In this document: one piece after another, positions 1 through 10,950 of the stretch
Numbering within the stretch: position 1 is the stretch's first letter
Layout: every line of letters begins with the position of its first letter
Source: Earliella scabrosa
Lineage: Eukaryota; Basidiomycota; Agaricomycetes; Polyporales; Polyporaceae
Direction: 5' to 3'
Assembly (NCBI GenBank): GCA_022605405.1
Contig: JABYQQ010000028.1
Coordinates: forward strand, 310,001 to 374,000
DNA length: 64,000 nt
Position numbers and translations under genes: made by a program
Notes under the pieces: model-generated
Databases searched by the model: none
Told to the model about the DNA's origin: nothing
Seen by the model: the letters and a program-made list of their open reading frames with translations, nothing else

Positions 1-574
1 GCAGATCCCCTACGCCATCGGACAATTTACAGTCAACGAGTTCTGCCACGAGCTGGCCCTTCGTACGATGTCTGATGAGACAAAGCGGTCCCTCAATGGC
101 CCTGCAAAATTCACCATCAGTCTTGGGAGCGGAGTGCTGGCTGGCTTCGCCGCCGCGATCCTCAGCCAGGTGAGTGAGTCCGAACCACACCCGTACCTTG
201 GGGCACACGGGGCCCCTTGCGCCACAACCGCGCGATATTTGCTCATCTGAACCCTCTTCTCAGCCGGCGGATACCCTTCTATCGCAGATCAACAAGGGCC
301 ACGGGCCCAAAGGCTCCATGGCGCACCGCCTAATAGTACTCGCGCGCCAGGCTGGGTTTCGGGGCCTGTTTGCAGGGCTGGGCCCCCGGATGGTCATGAC
401 AGCAGGATTGGTGTCAGGCCAATTTTTGTTATACGGTGCTATCAAGGACGGTGAGTCTTCCCTGGCCGAACCGGTGCTTCCGAGATTGCAAACTGACGCA
501 CGCTCGCTCTTCGCAACATAGCGTTGGGCGCTCCGCCAGGGTTGGAGATCCACAAAGATGACACGAGCGGGTAG
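1..574 (+). CDS. Mitochondrial phosphate carrier, C-terminal part (5' end outside window)
   Basis: This is the last third of a mitochondrial carrier family protein of the phosphate carrier (MIR1/PIC2) type, which imports inorganic phosphate across the inner mitochondrial membrane. Three exons are visible: 2-169, 264-450 and 522-574, with introns 170-263 and 451-521. The final carrier repeat carries the PADTLLSQINK signature (P-x-D-x-x-x-S-x-[IV]-N-K), then GLFAGLGPRMVM, then the tail ALGAPPGLEIHK, which is very close to the conserved C-terminus of fungal and animal phosphate carriers. Translation begins inside the gene, so the first two carrier repeats are missing only because the window starts here. 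The stop codon is at 572-574. Family assignment is firm; which paralogue (MIR1-like or PIC2-like) cannot be told from the C-terminus alone. Confidence 0.9.
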
Positions 575-2230
575 ATTGATCTGCGATGTCTAGCCTATCT
601 GAGTGTGAACCGGTAGAGGCCCGCTCACGACTTTGAGTCTTTGACATATGTACCTGCTCGTGCTCATCAACTTCGCGACCCGATCGACGGCGACCAATCG
701 GCGATTTGCGAAGCCAGTGTTGCTGCGATTGTCAGCAATATTGGTCGCAGACGCTGGTAACGGTGAGCGAGAAAATAGGTTCCGGCGGCATGGCGGAGGT
801 GTGGGCGAAACAACTGCACTGCACCAGCGCACGGCGAAACGTTCAACGCCCTTCAACGCCAGCCCTGGTGTACTAGGAGGGCGTCAGCGCTTTCAACTGA
901 CCAAGCGAAGAGACGCCAGCGGCCAAAGGGAGTGGCAAAGGTGCCAACCTGATGCGCTTCCCTGCACGTAGAGCAAGCATAGCGCCAAGGGGGTGGACAA
1001 CGAGAACCAAGTTCAAGTTGATCGCTCCCTGGAAGTCGAGGTGCCGGCGGGCGCGCTGAGTGAACGTTGAACATTTGAACAAGGTGGACCAGTCGAAGGT
1101 TTGATCGCAAACCAAGATCAAATGCTATCGAATACGAGATCTTGGGGAGGACCAGCCGGCAAATGCCGATCCAGCTCAGCTGGAGCCTGGCAACGGCTAA
1201 GTACTTGACGGCTACTACTCCTTCCAGTTCCAGTTCCAGTTCCAGTTCCAGTTCCAGCCAGGCCCTGCAGCCCTAGGCCTCGTCCTCGCGCTCAAGTGAC
1301 AGCCGTTCATAACGGATGCCTTAGATGAAATCCTTGAGGCCAGTCAATCGGAAGCGTCAGAGTGCGGCGGCGTCACTCCCAGCGCTTCGTAGTATGAACT
1401 TCAACGGGGAGTCGGAGTCTGGACAACGACCCAGGCGCTGCATCCCATACACCTATTCGGAAGCGAGACAGCGTGCTGGAGGATGGCAGAGCTCGAAAGG
1501 CTGGTCAGTTCCGTTTCTTCAGTACTTCTGTGACATCACAATGACGTTTCGCGCGGCAAGCCTCTGGCCGCTACTACTATCCCCAGTCACGGTGGCCGTC
1601 TTCATGCCGGCACTTTCAACGCCAGTTATGGAAGATCAGATATGCAAGCTCAGGTCTCGATTCACTCATACCAGCGCTACCACCAACGGTGGTAGTTGTG
1701 CACTATCGGAAGACCGACGCCAGGCGCAACGCTCAATTTTGCGATCACCACGCAGTTCATCCAGCCACATTACCAACCCCGGTGGGAGCGCAGCAGCGCC
1801 TCTAGCAAAGCCGCTGCCGCTTGTCAATGAATCGCGCTGAAAATGAGCTCATGATGTGCGTGACACCGACACAGTTCACCTCCGACCCTGGTTTATACTC
1901 AACTCTACCTAGATGCTACCGCTGACCGGGGCCATGAGGCAACGCATTGCGACTGCAGAGCTCCTACCCACTGTGATCGCCCTTCTGTGAAGGCCGCGTT
2001 TTCCCAAGCTCGTCTTGTGATTATAGTTCGGCCATGCCGTTACCGAAGAATCGTTTGGTGAACGAAGCCGATCTACCCCATCTCAGTTGCAGTCTTCCCT
2101 ACCTGAACTACAGTCTTCCCTCCTTCGTTTGTCACTCGCCCATGCGTACCGGACATCCTCAGACACTTCTGAGAATTTCCGAGTGTACACGGTGAGGTAT
2201 GTGGCTTGCGCGGTGTTTATCTGCGAGCGA
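575..2230. other. Intergenic region without a supportable gene
   Basis: About 1.65 kb between the phosphate carrier and the first terpene synthase. Open frames here are short, overlap on both strands and match nothing I recognise. The only notable structure is a perfect hexamer tandem repeat at 1222-1257. The stretch could hold the carrier 3' UTR and the terpene synthase promoter. Confidence 0.5.
1222..1257. repeat. Hexanucleotide microsatellite (TTCCAG)6
   Basis: Six perfect head-to-tail copies of TTCCAG, read directly from the sequence. It lies in the gene-free stretch upstream of the first terpene synthase, so it is not a coding repeat. It is likely to vary in length between strains. Confidence 0.95.
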
Positions 2231-2239
2231 TATATAGCC
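2231..2239 (+). promoter_or_regulatory. TATA-like element of the first terpene synthase
   Basis: The sequence TATATAGCC lies 73 bp upstream of the proposed ATG at 2304, a plausible position for a core promoter. This is motif recognition only; no transcript data are available here. Confidence 0.45.
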
Positions 2240-2303
2240 TCACCTGCTAGTGTAGAGGAATCAGTCACCACCGACACACTCTCGTCTCCAGGTCTCACCA
2301 GCT

Positions 2304-3592
2304 ATGCCAAACACGCTCAGTTACGCTGATGCCTGCGACATGTGTCGCAGCATCTATCCGCAGGCGGCAGTGGTACCCCTGAAGATGAGTATCGACCAAC
2401 CTGCGCGCGAGGTGAGTAGCGCCGTTTATATTCGGACCTGTTCTGACGACAAATACAGGTCGAAGAAGTCTCGTTACCGATAGTGAAGGACGTACTGCAA
2501 GGCTTCCTTAAGGCAGTTTCCTACCGGTCCCCGCGGACCCCCCAAAACCCGAGACTCCGGCAGGAGACCACCGCGGAAATCGTCTCGTGGGATGCCGGCC
2601 TCAGCTGGAACTTCATCAATGCACTCACCGACACGTGCTGCACCATCGCAGAGTGCGCATACACTCACACCAGCTACGAACACCAGCTCCTCATCTCCAT
2701 CTACACCACTTATCTCGTGTACGCCGACGACGTCGGTCAGCACAACGTCGAGGCTGTGGGTCAGTTCGTGCAGCGGTTCACCCGCAGGGAACCTCAGCTC
2801 GTCAGCGTGCTCGACCGCCTGGCAACGCTTCTAGGAACCTTGCACGATTACTACCCCCGCGTGAGCGCGGACGCGATCATCAACAACACGCTCGACTCGC
2901 TCACTGCCATGTATATCGAGCTAATGACGCAGGGTGCCACCATCCCACCTGCTGCAGCTCGGTATCCTTTGTATCTGCGGCTGAAGACCGGTATCGGGTC
3001 TGCATATACCCACTTCAACTTCACCAAGGATTTGGTCGAGGGTGCCGGGCTGTCCTATCTGCAGATGATCCCGTAAGCTTCCTCACCTTTCTCTTTTACG
3101 TTCCACTGAAGCTCACTTCCATGACCACAGGGATTTCGAGTTGTTCGTCGTCAATATTAAGTGGGTCTATCACCGCTATCCACAACCCTTTCAGCAGCGT
3201 ACTGACGATCTTCTCGACAGTGACGTGTATGGAATTCTCTCGGATATAGGTTCCTGAGCGGCCCGCACTCACACGCATTTCAGCCTATCGTTCTACAAGG
3301 AGACATTGGCTGGAGAGACGGACAATTACGTTCACATGCGAGCCGTAGCGGAACGGAGGGCACCCATCGCTGCGCTTCGTTCAACTGTCGAAGATGTGCT
3401 CGACAGCATCCGCAAGGTCCGGGAGCTCGCATCGGCCCTGCCAGGGTTGGGACATGTCTGCGATCGCTTCACCACGGTGACGCCACTTCTCCGATGTTAC
3501 CTGTATCCCAGGAGCTGACATCATCCGTACAGGGATACATCGAGTTCCACTTCAATGCCCGGAGATATTGTCTCGACGACCTGGATGTCTGA
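2304..3592 (+). CDS. TRI5-like sesquiterpene synthase, tandem copy 1
   Basis: Predicted class I terpene cyclase of the trichodiene synthase family (Pfam TRI5), which ionises farnesyl diphosphate with Mg2+ to form a cyclic sesquiterpene. Six exons (2304-2411, 2459-3072, 3131-3160, 3221-3226, 3284-3476, 3533-3592) give 336 aa. Landmarks are YRSPRTPQNP near residue 60, the aspartate motif YADDVGQ, and the NSE metal motif NDVLSFYKE assembled across a 6-nt exon. The C-terminal GYIEFHFNARRYCL corresponds to the GYVTWHLCDRRYRL region of TRI5. The third acidic position of DDxxD is Gln here. The start is the ATG 73 bp after a TATA-like box; exon 1 is poorly conserved between copies. Two homologous genes follow in the same orientation. 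The actual product cannot be inferred; membership of the family does not mean trichodiene is made. Confidence 0.88.
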
Positions 3593-4448
3593 TGATTCGC
3601 ATATCCCACCCCGAATCCCCTGTAACCAGTAACTCAGTAACTTACGACCGAATTGTACCTGCTTCCCACCAACGAGCGTCCACCACTACACGTGTTTCCA
3701 TTTTCGGTCTCTTTCAATGAATTGAAGCTCTATTCTCTAGCACCGGTGGGAGGAGAATGGTACGGATACATACGAGGACCCCATTCTCATGCGAGCGGCC
3801 GCGAACCTCTGAGCCACGAATACGTCCCTTCGCAAGTCGGGATCGGTCGGCCTCGGTCTTCTGTTCACTCTATGGATGGGCGACAACGTATCAAAGTCGT
3901 CCAAGTCTTCGACAGCCTCGAACTCCGTGGAGTGTCCTTCCTCCTATGATTCTCATGCATCAGTTGTACAACAGCTGTATTCAAAGGCTATTATGTATGT
4001 CCGGCGGAGACGTGATTTGGCCGGCCCTGGAAGGCAGTGCTGCGTTGGGCCGATCTGCAGGGGCTGACCTCTTCGGTATGTGCACTTACACTTGCAGCGG
4101 TGAAGGCGCAGCAGGGCATTTCTATGTTCGGTGTAAATGCTTCCGACGTGGTATGATCAAGCTGGCACTGGGTCCAGCGGTCGATCGGCGAGACTGAGTC
4201 GCCGACCCCGACGTAAAAGCTCGTACTCGTAACGGGACGCTTTCTCTGGAAGAGTTTCCAGCTGGATTGTATGGCGACTACCCTGCCCCGAGTGAGCGTT
4301 CCACACATCTTCGAAGAGGTATATAAGGCAGTGGAGACGACACTTGGCGGTCACTGGCAGCCTGTGATCCCTAACTCCACCGTCTCGACTTACACGGCCC
4401 ATCCTTACTGCGTCGTTGGATCGCACAAGTCTGTAAGAATCTCCAATC
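3593..4448. other. Spacer between terpene synthase copies 1 and 2
   Basis: About 0.85 kb with no conserved coding signal that I can support. An ATG at 4271 opens a 54-codon frame ending at a usable donor (4433) in phase with the next exon. That makes it an alternative first exon for copy 2, discussed there. The rest shows nothing recognisable. Confidence 0.45.
4320..4328 (+). promoter_or_regulatory. TATA box candidate of terpene synthase copy 2
   Basis: The sequence TATATAAGG is a strong TATA-box match 121 bp upstream of ATG 4449. Its location argues that translation starts at 4449 rather than at the upstream ATG 4271, which precedes this element. Confidence 0.5.
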
Positions 4449-5682
4449 ATGGTCATCCCAAGGTCACTTCCGGAGGTAAGTAATTCGTCCATGGGGCATA
4501 CTTGTGTGTTCAGTGAATGTTGAATAATATTGCGTCCGTGTATATGGCAGGATCCACACGCAGAGATCAAAAACATCATACGCGACTTCCTGGACCGTGT
4601 CGCGTACAAGTCCCCGAAGAATGCATCTGACGCTGACCTCCGCACGAAGATAGCCGACCACCTCGCGACATGGCCGTCGGACATCAGTCCAGCCGTCATC
4701 GCGAAGATCCTCGACGGGAGCTGCGTCTACGCGGAGACGACCTACGGCCACACGACCGCGGAGCATCGGTACTTCATTGCCCTCTACACCGCATGTCTCA
4801 TGTACGTGGACGACCTCGGCGAACGGAACCTCGACGCTGTCATGCGCTTCACCGGTCGCTTCGCCAAAGGGGAGACGCAACCGGACCCGGTGCTCAACTG
4901 TCTCGCGGACCTGCTCCGGCGCTCTCACGAGCTCTGGACGCAGTATGGTTCCGACGCAATCATCGCAGGCACGTTGGATGCGGTGACAGCGATGTACATC
5001 GAGTACACGGCCCAGAACTTGGTGGTCAAGCCGACGGCAACGCGCTTTCCGTACTATCTTCGTACCAGAGCCGGAATCGGCCCGCCCTACATCCACTTCA
5101 TCTTCATGAAGAGCTGGAGGGCAACCCCGGAGTCGTATCTGCAACTAATCCCGTAAGCCGTACCTCACGCATCTCGGCGGCATTCGAACTTACCGCTCAC
5201 TGCTGTCGTGCAGATACATGGAACACTGGACTTTAGGAACTAAGTAAGTAACTCCGACGCATGATCTGCCACGCCCAATCTGACAGGAGAGTACATACAC
5301 TCCTCATTAGTGACATGTGAGTCCGCTATCGGCCTGGGCTTGACTCACGTACTGAGCTAATCGTGGCTACCAGCTTGTCATTCTACAAGGAACAACTGGC
5401 GGGCGAGACCAACAATTACGTCCATCTGCGTGCCGGAGCGGAGCAGACATCCGCAGCCCAAGTCCTGCGTCAACTTGTCAACGAGGTGCTCGAATCGGGC
5501 AAGGAGATGGAGTCTCTCACTGTCGGAGATGACGACCTTGCCGCCTTGTGGCACAGATACTTCCAGGTAGGTTTGAAACACACGATCTGTACGTCATTCT
5601 CACCGATTCGATGCAGGGGTATCTAGAGTTCTCGCTCAAGGCGGAGCGCTACAGGCTTGCAGAACTTGGACACAAGGCCTGA
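4449..5682 (+). CDS. TRI5-like sesquiterpene synthase, tandem copy 2
   Basis: Second copy of the trichodiene synthase-family cyclase. Exons: 4449-4475, 4551-5152, 5214-5243, 5311-5316, 5374-5566, 5617-5682 (307 aa). An alternative first exon 4271-4432, spliced to 4551 in the same phase, would give 352 aa, close to copy 3; I favour 4449 because TATATAAGG lies between the two starts. Motifs: YVDDLGERN, the only copy keeping an acidic fifth residue (DDxxE); NDILSFYKEQLAGET across the 6-nt exon; GYLEFSLKAERYRL at the end. Tyr-Met-Glu-His-Trp in exon 3 aligns with the QMENW segment before the NSE motif of TRI5. Expected substrate is farnesyl diphosphate in the cytosol. It is the copy most likely to be catalytically conventional, judged by its acidic motif alone. 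Confidence 0.85.
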
Positions 5683-6247
5683 CCTACCGACGTGCCCGTA
5701 TGGTTCCCTGTTCATGTTGTCATTGTAGTAACCTTAAGGCCGATGTCGTCGACGTATACGAGCCGCCAAAGAACCACTCTTCCTTGATATTGAATCCGAG
5801 TATGCTAAGAATACCTAGCGAGGTCGCCGCGGCGCGCTCCGTTCAAACGCCACAGATCCAGGTTAACAGCATCGTGCAGAGCACATAGCCGCCCCGGGCG
5901 GGGTCGCCCATGGAATCGTCCAATTTGCCACTTTGAGGCGCTACGCTCGTCCCGGAGCGTGTTCAGTTGAACGCTCAAGTCGATGGGATCCGGGATGAGC
6001 TGGGATGAAGCAAATAAATTGTAGGAATAGCCCGGGTTGGAACGTGAATGTGGCAACCTGCAGTACGCCTGCGGATGCGCATCCGGTATAGTCGCGATAC
6101 CGGACTCTGTCATGCAGATATCGACTGCCAATACAGCCGACTGGCGAGCCAGGAAACGCGGGAGAGTGCCCCACAAAAAGACAGACTCATGAGACATGAG
6201 TTCCGGCAAGCTGAACTCCCAAGTCGCGTCTCATTACCTACCCCACA
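5683..6247. other. Spacer between terpene synthase copies 2 and 3
   Basis: About 0.56 kb. I see no conserved frame and no clear TATA element; it presumably holds the 3' UTR of copy 2 and the promoter of copy 3. Confidence 0.4.
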
Positions 6248-7611
6248 ATGTCAGCTCGACTCTCGCCGTCGCAGCACTACGATGCTCACTCACCATCGCT
6301 CACGTCGCCTACCGCTTTGTGCGTCGAGTCACCTGCCCAGTCCACCGAGGGGCCTACTATTGCTGTAAGGATCTTGACCTGAACCAGAGCGCGTATTGAC
6401 ACTGTTAGCAGAAAGCTCGGCCCTCCGACGAGCACGAGGAGACGAAGGCCATCATCTGCGACTTCCTGAAACGGAACGGGTACATACCTCACCGGACCCC
6501 GAACAACGCGAAGCTCAGGAACGCCGTTACGGCGTGCATGCTGGGATGCAAGGGTCCTGACGACAGCGTGGCCTTTATCGAGAAGCTCGTCGACTCCGGG
6601 TGCTCCTTCGCCGAGACCGCCTACGGCCACACCAGCCCCGTGCACCAGCACTACATCGCGCTCTACACGGCACTCATCCTGTACATCGACGACATCGGCA
6701 ACAAGCACCTGGAGGCCGTGAGGCAGTTTGCTGGGAGGTTCGCCCAAGCGAAGCAGCAGCTTTGTCCTGCGCTCGACACGCTTGTCCAGCTCTTGCGACA
6801 GGCGCACGAGCTGTGGACAAGCGTCGGCGCCGACGCAATCATCTCCGGAACCATAGACGCTGTCACTGCGATGTACATCGAGTACACGACGCAGGATGTG
6901 GACATTAAGCCCCAGGCGACCTGGTACCCATACTACCTGCGGTATCGGTCAGGCATCTGCCCGCCGTACATCCACTTTATGTTCATGAAGTCATGGCGCC
7001 CGACAACGGAGTCGTATCTGCAGCTGATGCCGTGAGTACCGTCAGATATATACCTACCAAATTGATACATGCTCACCATTCTGGCCGCTGGTATAGCTAT
7101 TTGGAACGCTGGATTGTCGGCGTCAAGTAGGTACCTTCGCAATGATACCTCCCGTTGTGAACTGACCGTCCAATGCTGCAAACTCATTCGACAGTGACAT
7201 GTGAGTTATTACCGTTCGAAAAGCTTAAGCCTATCTGATGCCAATCTCAACGCATGACAGGCTGTCCTTTTACAAAGAACAGCTCGTGGGAGAAACCAGG
7301 AATTACATGCATATGCGCGCCGACGCTGAAGAGACGAGCGCCGTCGACGTCTTCCGTACCCTTGGAGAGGAGCTCTTGGACTGTTCGCAGAAGGTGGAAA
7401 TACTGGCTGCCGGAGATGACGAGTTGTTGGCACTGTGGCGACTCTATGTCCAAGTGGGTTTAATTCTCTGTTCTATATTGATGCGTACCTTCATGTCTGA
7501 CCACTCCATAACTAGCGTGCTCTAGAATTCCACGTCAATACGCGGCGATACCGGCTATTCGAGTTGAACTTGGAGACCGCAGACACGCACGCCGGTCAAG
7601 ACACTGTCTAG
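6248..7611 (+). CDS. TRI5-like sesquiterpene synthase, tandem copy 3
   Basis: Third tandem terpene cyclase of the trichodiene synthase family. Exons: 6248-6364, 6412-7031, 7097-7126, 7195-7200, 7261-7453, 7516-7611 (353 aa). The aspartate motif is YIDDIGNKH, so the fifth position is Asn instead of an acid. The NSE motif NDMLSFYKE is assembled through the 6-nt exon 7195-7200. The segment YGHTSPVHQHYIALYT before the motif and SWRPTTESYLQLMP at the end of exon 2 are shared with copy 2, so these two look like the closer pair. The C-terminal tail is longer than in the others. The next gene (PIG-U) ends only about 110 bp downstream on the opposite strand, so the array ends here. Confidence 0.88.
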
Positions 7612-7720
7612 CATTTAGCTCGTGTTTGTGGTATTGCTGCAATGGACGGTCGGGTGGAATGATGAACCAAGCAGATGAGATAACATATGCTTTGACGTAC
7701 CGATAGAGAACTGAGTACGA

Positions 7721-9375
7721 TCACTCCTGTACTACTTCGTAGCCGTCTTCCAATTTCCCTACCGCTATCCTCAGTCCTGCCCAGATAGCATCCAACAAGG
7801 CGCCGCCATTGCCCATGCCAAATACAAGTGTTGAGGCGTAAAAGAAGTTCGCGTTCCCTGTACCTTGCCGCAGCCAGAGGCTGTTGAACAGAGGGAGGAG
7901 CAGCGACGCGTGCAAATGGATCAGTCCTGTGACGATAGGATGGCGGAGGTCTGTACGACGACAAGGTTCAAAATGAGGCCACGTTGAGAACGCAAGGAAT
8001 AGAACGTACAAGGGTATACTTCGGGGAATAAGGAGAACATCGAGAGGAAGAGGCCAGGGTCAGAGAGTGTCGGGTAGGGTTTGAAGAGCGCAAGGACACC
8101 GATGAGGATGAAGGCGGCGTAAAGGATATCGTGTCTAGAGAACACTATCAGTTGAGTTCGGAAGTAAGCCCGGTCGTGCGAAGACTGACTGGAACTTGAT
8201 GCAGATCGGCACTACATATATGAGCAAGTGGACCTGGCGCAACACGGTCAGGCGAAAGAAAGACGGATAGAAAAAGACGGAGCTCACAGAGAAGACCATC
8301 AGGAAGAACGGCCGGAAGTGGTCAAACATTTCCGTAAAGAAATACCACCACAAGCCGGGGTTGGGCGTGAGGTCGGGAAGGGTGAGTCTGGATGGTACTG
8401 AGCACACGGCTTGCCACGACGCTACAGGTTAGACTCACGAAGCACCCCAGGTTTTGTCCAGCCATAATAGGTTTCCGCATACCAGCGTTGATGCGACACT
8501 GAGGAGTGCCGTGTAGCCCAGGAATTCGGCCAGTAAGAGTAGCGCACGTTTCAGGTCAGCATCAAATGTTCGTGGCAGTGCGAGCCGCGACACGGGCCGA
8601 GTGATGTTAAGGAGGAGTATGGGCACGAGAAGGATGATAGAAGGCAGTGATAGATGGAGGAGGCAGGCGAGAGTGAATAGGGAAGCCGACGCTCGCCCTT
8701 GGGTGAGTGTTAGTGGTGTCCTTGCAGGTCGTGGCAAGATATATTCTCACCTCGGGAAGCGAACATCAGCGATAACACGCACAGGGCGTTTTCAATGGAA
8801 GAAGTGGATAACGCGAGACTTGGCAGGAAGATATATGGGTTCAATAGATACCTGGGGTAGACGTTGTAGCGCAGTACTAGCTCGTGCAATCAATCGGGAC
8901 ACGTACAGTGCTGCTACGAGACCATCTCTCGTCGTAGCTTTTGCCCCCGTCCTGTACCTCCATATGCGTACCAATGCCCACGCAGTGACTGCATCCGCAG
9001 CGATCCAGAGGAGAGGCGACGTGTAAGGCGCTAATGGAATCACCGTCGAGAACAGTGACAACAACAACGGTGACTGTCGACAAGGTCAATGACGCAAGCT
9101 AAATGGTATGCTCAAAGACAACTTACGTGACGGAAGAATCCTCCAGAGTATGGGTCAACCCCATGTTCGAACAAGTAGATGCCCTCGCGTACTGCACAGA
9201 CCGTGTAAGCGAGCCGATCGCAACGTCATGGCAGAACATCCGCACACCGAGAGTACGACGTCAAAGGCGATGAAAGCTGCTGATCATGTTTGAGAGCTTC
9301 TGGCAGAGGCGCGTAGGCAAGCAGGAGGCGGGCTGCGACGAGGGCAGAGAAGGTAGGGTCGATGTCGCGCTGCAT
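7721..9375 (-). CDS. GAB1: GPI transamidase subunit PIG-U / GAB1
   Basis: Multi-spanning ER membrane subunit of the GPI transamidase complex, which attaches glycosylphosphatidylinositol anchors to proteins. Eight exons read on the minus strand (9375-9246, 9191-9127, 9073-8907, 8851-8751, 8697-8446, 8397-8190, 8134-8010, 7950-7721) give 425 aa, close to the 435 aa of human PIG-U. Recognisable blocks in order: LPEALKHDQQLSSPLTSY, the lumenal SPLLLSLFS segment, LNPYIFLPSLALSTSS, LTLPDLTPNPGLWWYFFTEM (the strongest family signature) and GNANFFYASTL near the C-terminus. About ten hydrophobic stretches are visible. The junction after exon 5 uses donor GTGCTT, chosen because only that phase keeps the signature in frame. 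It diverges from CTK2 with 64 bp between start codons. Confidence 0.92.
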
Positions 9376-9439
9376 GGAGGCGGACCAGGAGCAAGTCGTG
9401 TAGGCGCCCACAACTCTCACTTGGACCTTGACCACAACC
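9376..9439. promoter_or_regulatory. Very short divergent promoter between PIG-U and CTK2
   Basis: Only 64 bp separate the two start codons, 9375 on the minus strand and 9440 on the plus strand. Both 5' UTRs and any core promoter elements must lie here or overlap the opposite gene. No clear TATA box is seen. Confidence 0.6.
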
Positions 9440-10838
9440 ATGGACTTCCGCGGAGATCCTCCCCAGCTCATTCCTGCATCCCACCTCAAGTACTACCTCC
9501 CATACTTCACCCCTCAGGAAGTGGACAGACTCTCGGAGAAACAGCGAGGCAAGCTCTCGGTTACGCAGGAGGAGAAGGCGAGACAACAGGCTTGTGGGTT
9601 CATCGAAGCCATTGGTGGAGACATTGGCTTGTGAGCCTCCAGTACTGTATCCTACTACGTCCACGTTGTCATGAACAGCTTCTAGCCCTAGGAAGACGAT
9701 TGCGACGGCGCAGAACCTCTACCACCGGTTCCACCTGTTCTTTCCTCGCAAGGACTTTGCATACCATGTGAGCTGCATCCCATACGGCGTCCTTGTCTTG
9801 TTGGCTCACCGCACGCGCAGGACGTTTGTCTGGCCGCTCTGTTTGTGTCGTGCAAGATACACGACACGCTGAAGAAGACGCGAGACGTGCTCATGGCGTC
9901 TTACGGAGTCCGATATCCCGAACGAGCTGCGAAGGCCAAGGCCATGGGTGGAGAGATTGACATTGACCCAAACGTACGCGTTTTTACTCACATCGGCTCA
10001 TGTCAGGGGATTGATCTGTGGGTTGGACAGACTATGGAGCACGATCGCCAGAGACTGTTGGCTATCGAGCGACTATTCGTCGAGACTATCTGCTTCAATT
10101 TCAACACTCGCCTGCCCTTCCCATACGTCATCAAGATCAGTCGAGCCTTCGGTGGTACGTCCTAGTTCATGTTCATCGCACCCTCAATCTCACCGCTTGT
10201 GAAGCTACGAAGAAGCTCTCCAAGCTGGCATATCGTCTAGCGATCGACAGGTAAGCCCACCACCATGTGCAAACGAGTCATCGGTATACATGTCCTTGTG
10301 CTGCAGCTTCAGGACCCTTGTCAATTTGTCTTATCCACCACACGTTGTCGCCCTTGGGTGTCTCTACCTTGCGGCACTGCTCTCGTCTTTCGAACGCGGA
10401 AACTCTCCCGAACGCCCGGGGCACAGCACGGCGCACCAGATTGCCACGACGCTTAGCCAGTCAGGCGACTGGGGTCGGCAGTTCCAAGCCAATATAGCCG
10501 ATATCGAAGAGATCGCCCACGCGGTCATCGACCTCCTCATCTCGGCAGCGCAAAGTCCCAACGCGAACACATCACCGCAGACCCCTTCCTCGCCGTCCCC
10601 CCACCTCGCCCGCAGCTCCAACGCTCCTTCATCATCCATTCACGTACCCTACAAATCTGATCAGCTGATCCGGCTGAAGATTGTCATGCGCGAGACGGAG
10701 CACTCCGCGCGGAACCGCGAGAGCGCGGCGGCTGGAGAGGACATCGAGTTCGACCGGTCGAACTCGACCATGTTGGGGAGGAACGATAAGACCGTCCGGT
10801 TCATGTTCGTGCCACCTGCCATTGCGGACGCTGCATAA
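9440..10838 (+). CDS. CTK2: CTD kinase cyclin subunit (CTK2-like cyclin)
   Basis: Cyclin of the CTDK-I type complex, which phosphorylates the RNA polymerase II C-terminal domain during elongation; expected in the nucleus with a Ctk1/CDK12-like kinase. Six exons (9440-9630, 9686-9767, 9821-9973, 10031-10154, 10205-10250, 10307-10838) give 375 aa. The cyclin box spans about residues 20-220 and includes LSEKQRGK, QQACGFIE, PRKTIATAQNLYHRFHLFFP and SCKIHDTLKK, in the order seen in fungal CTK2 orthologues. LLAIERLFVETICFNF marks the middle of the fold. The C-terminal about 100 residues are Ser/Pro-rich and probably disordered. It shares a promoter with PIG-U. A cyclin K/T assignment is possible but the motif order fits CTK2 better. 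Confidence 0.9.
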
Positions 10839-10950
10839 GCCAGGGTGCTTGATTCGCATGCTACAACATCGTGCGTATGCTGTATGATACATTGTATTCG
10901 TAACTGCTCGTGCCTTGCCGTGTTGGTCGTCACTGTCTTCATTTGTACGT

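Noticed and set aside
1325..1840. Open frame of 171 codons upstream of the terpene synthases
   Set aside because: No recognisable motif, no intron structure and competing frames on both strands; treated as chance.
2304..7611. Trichothecene gene cluster
   Set aside because: Only TRI5-like cyclases are present. None of the oxygenases, acetyltransferases, regulators or transporters of a TRI cluster is visible, and family membership does not establish trichodiene as product.
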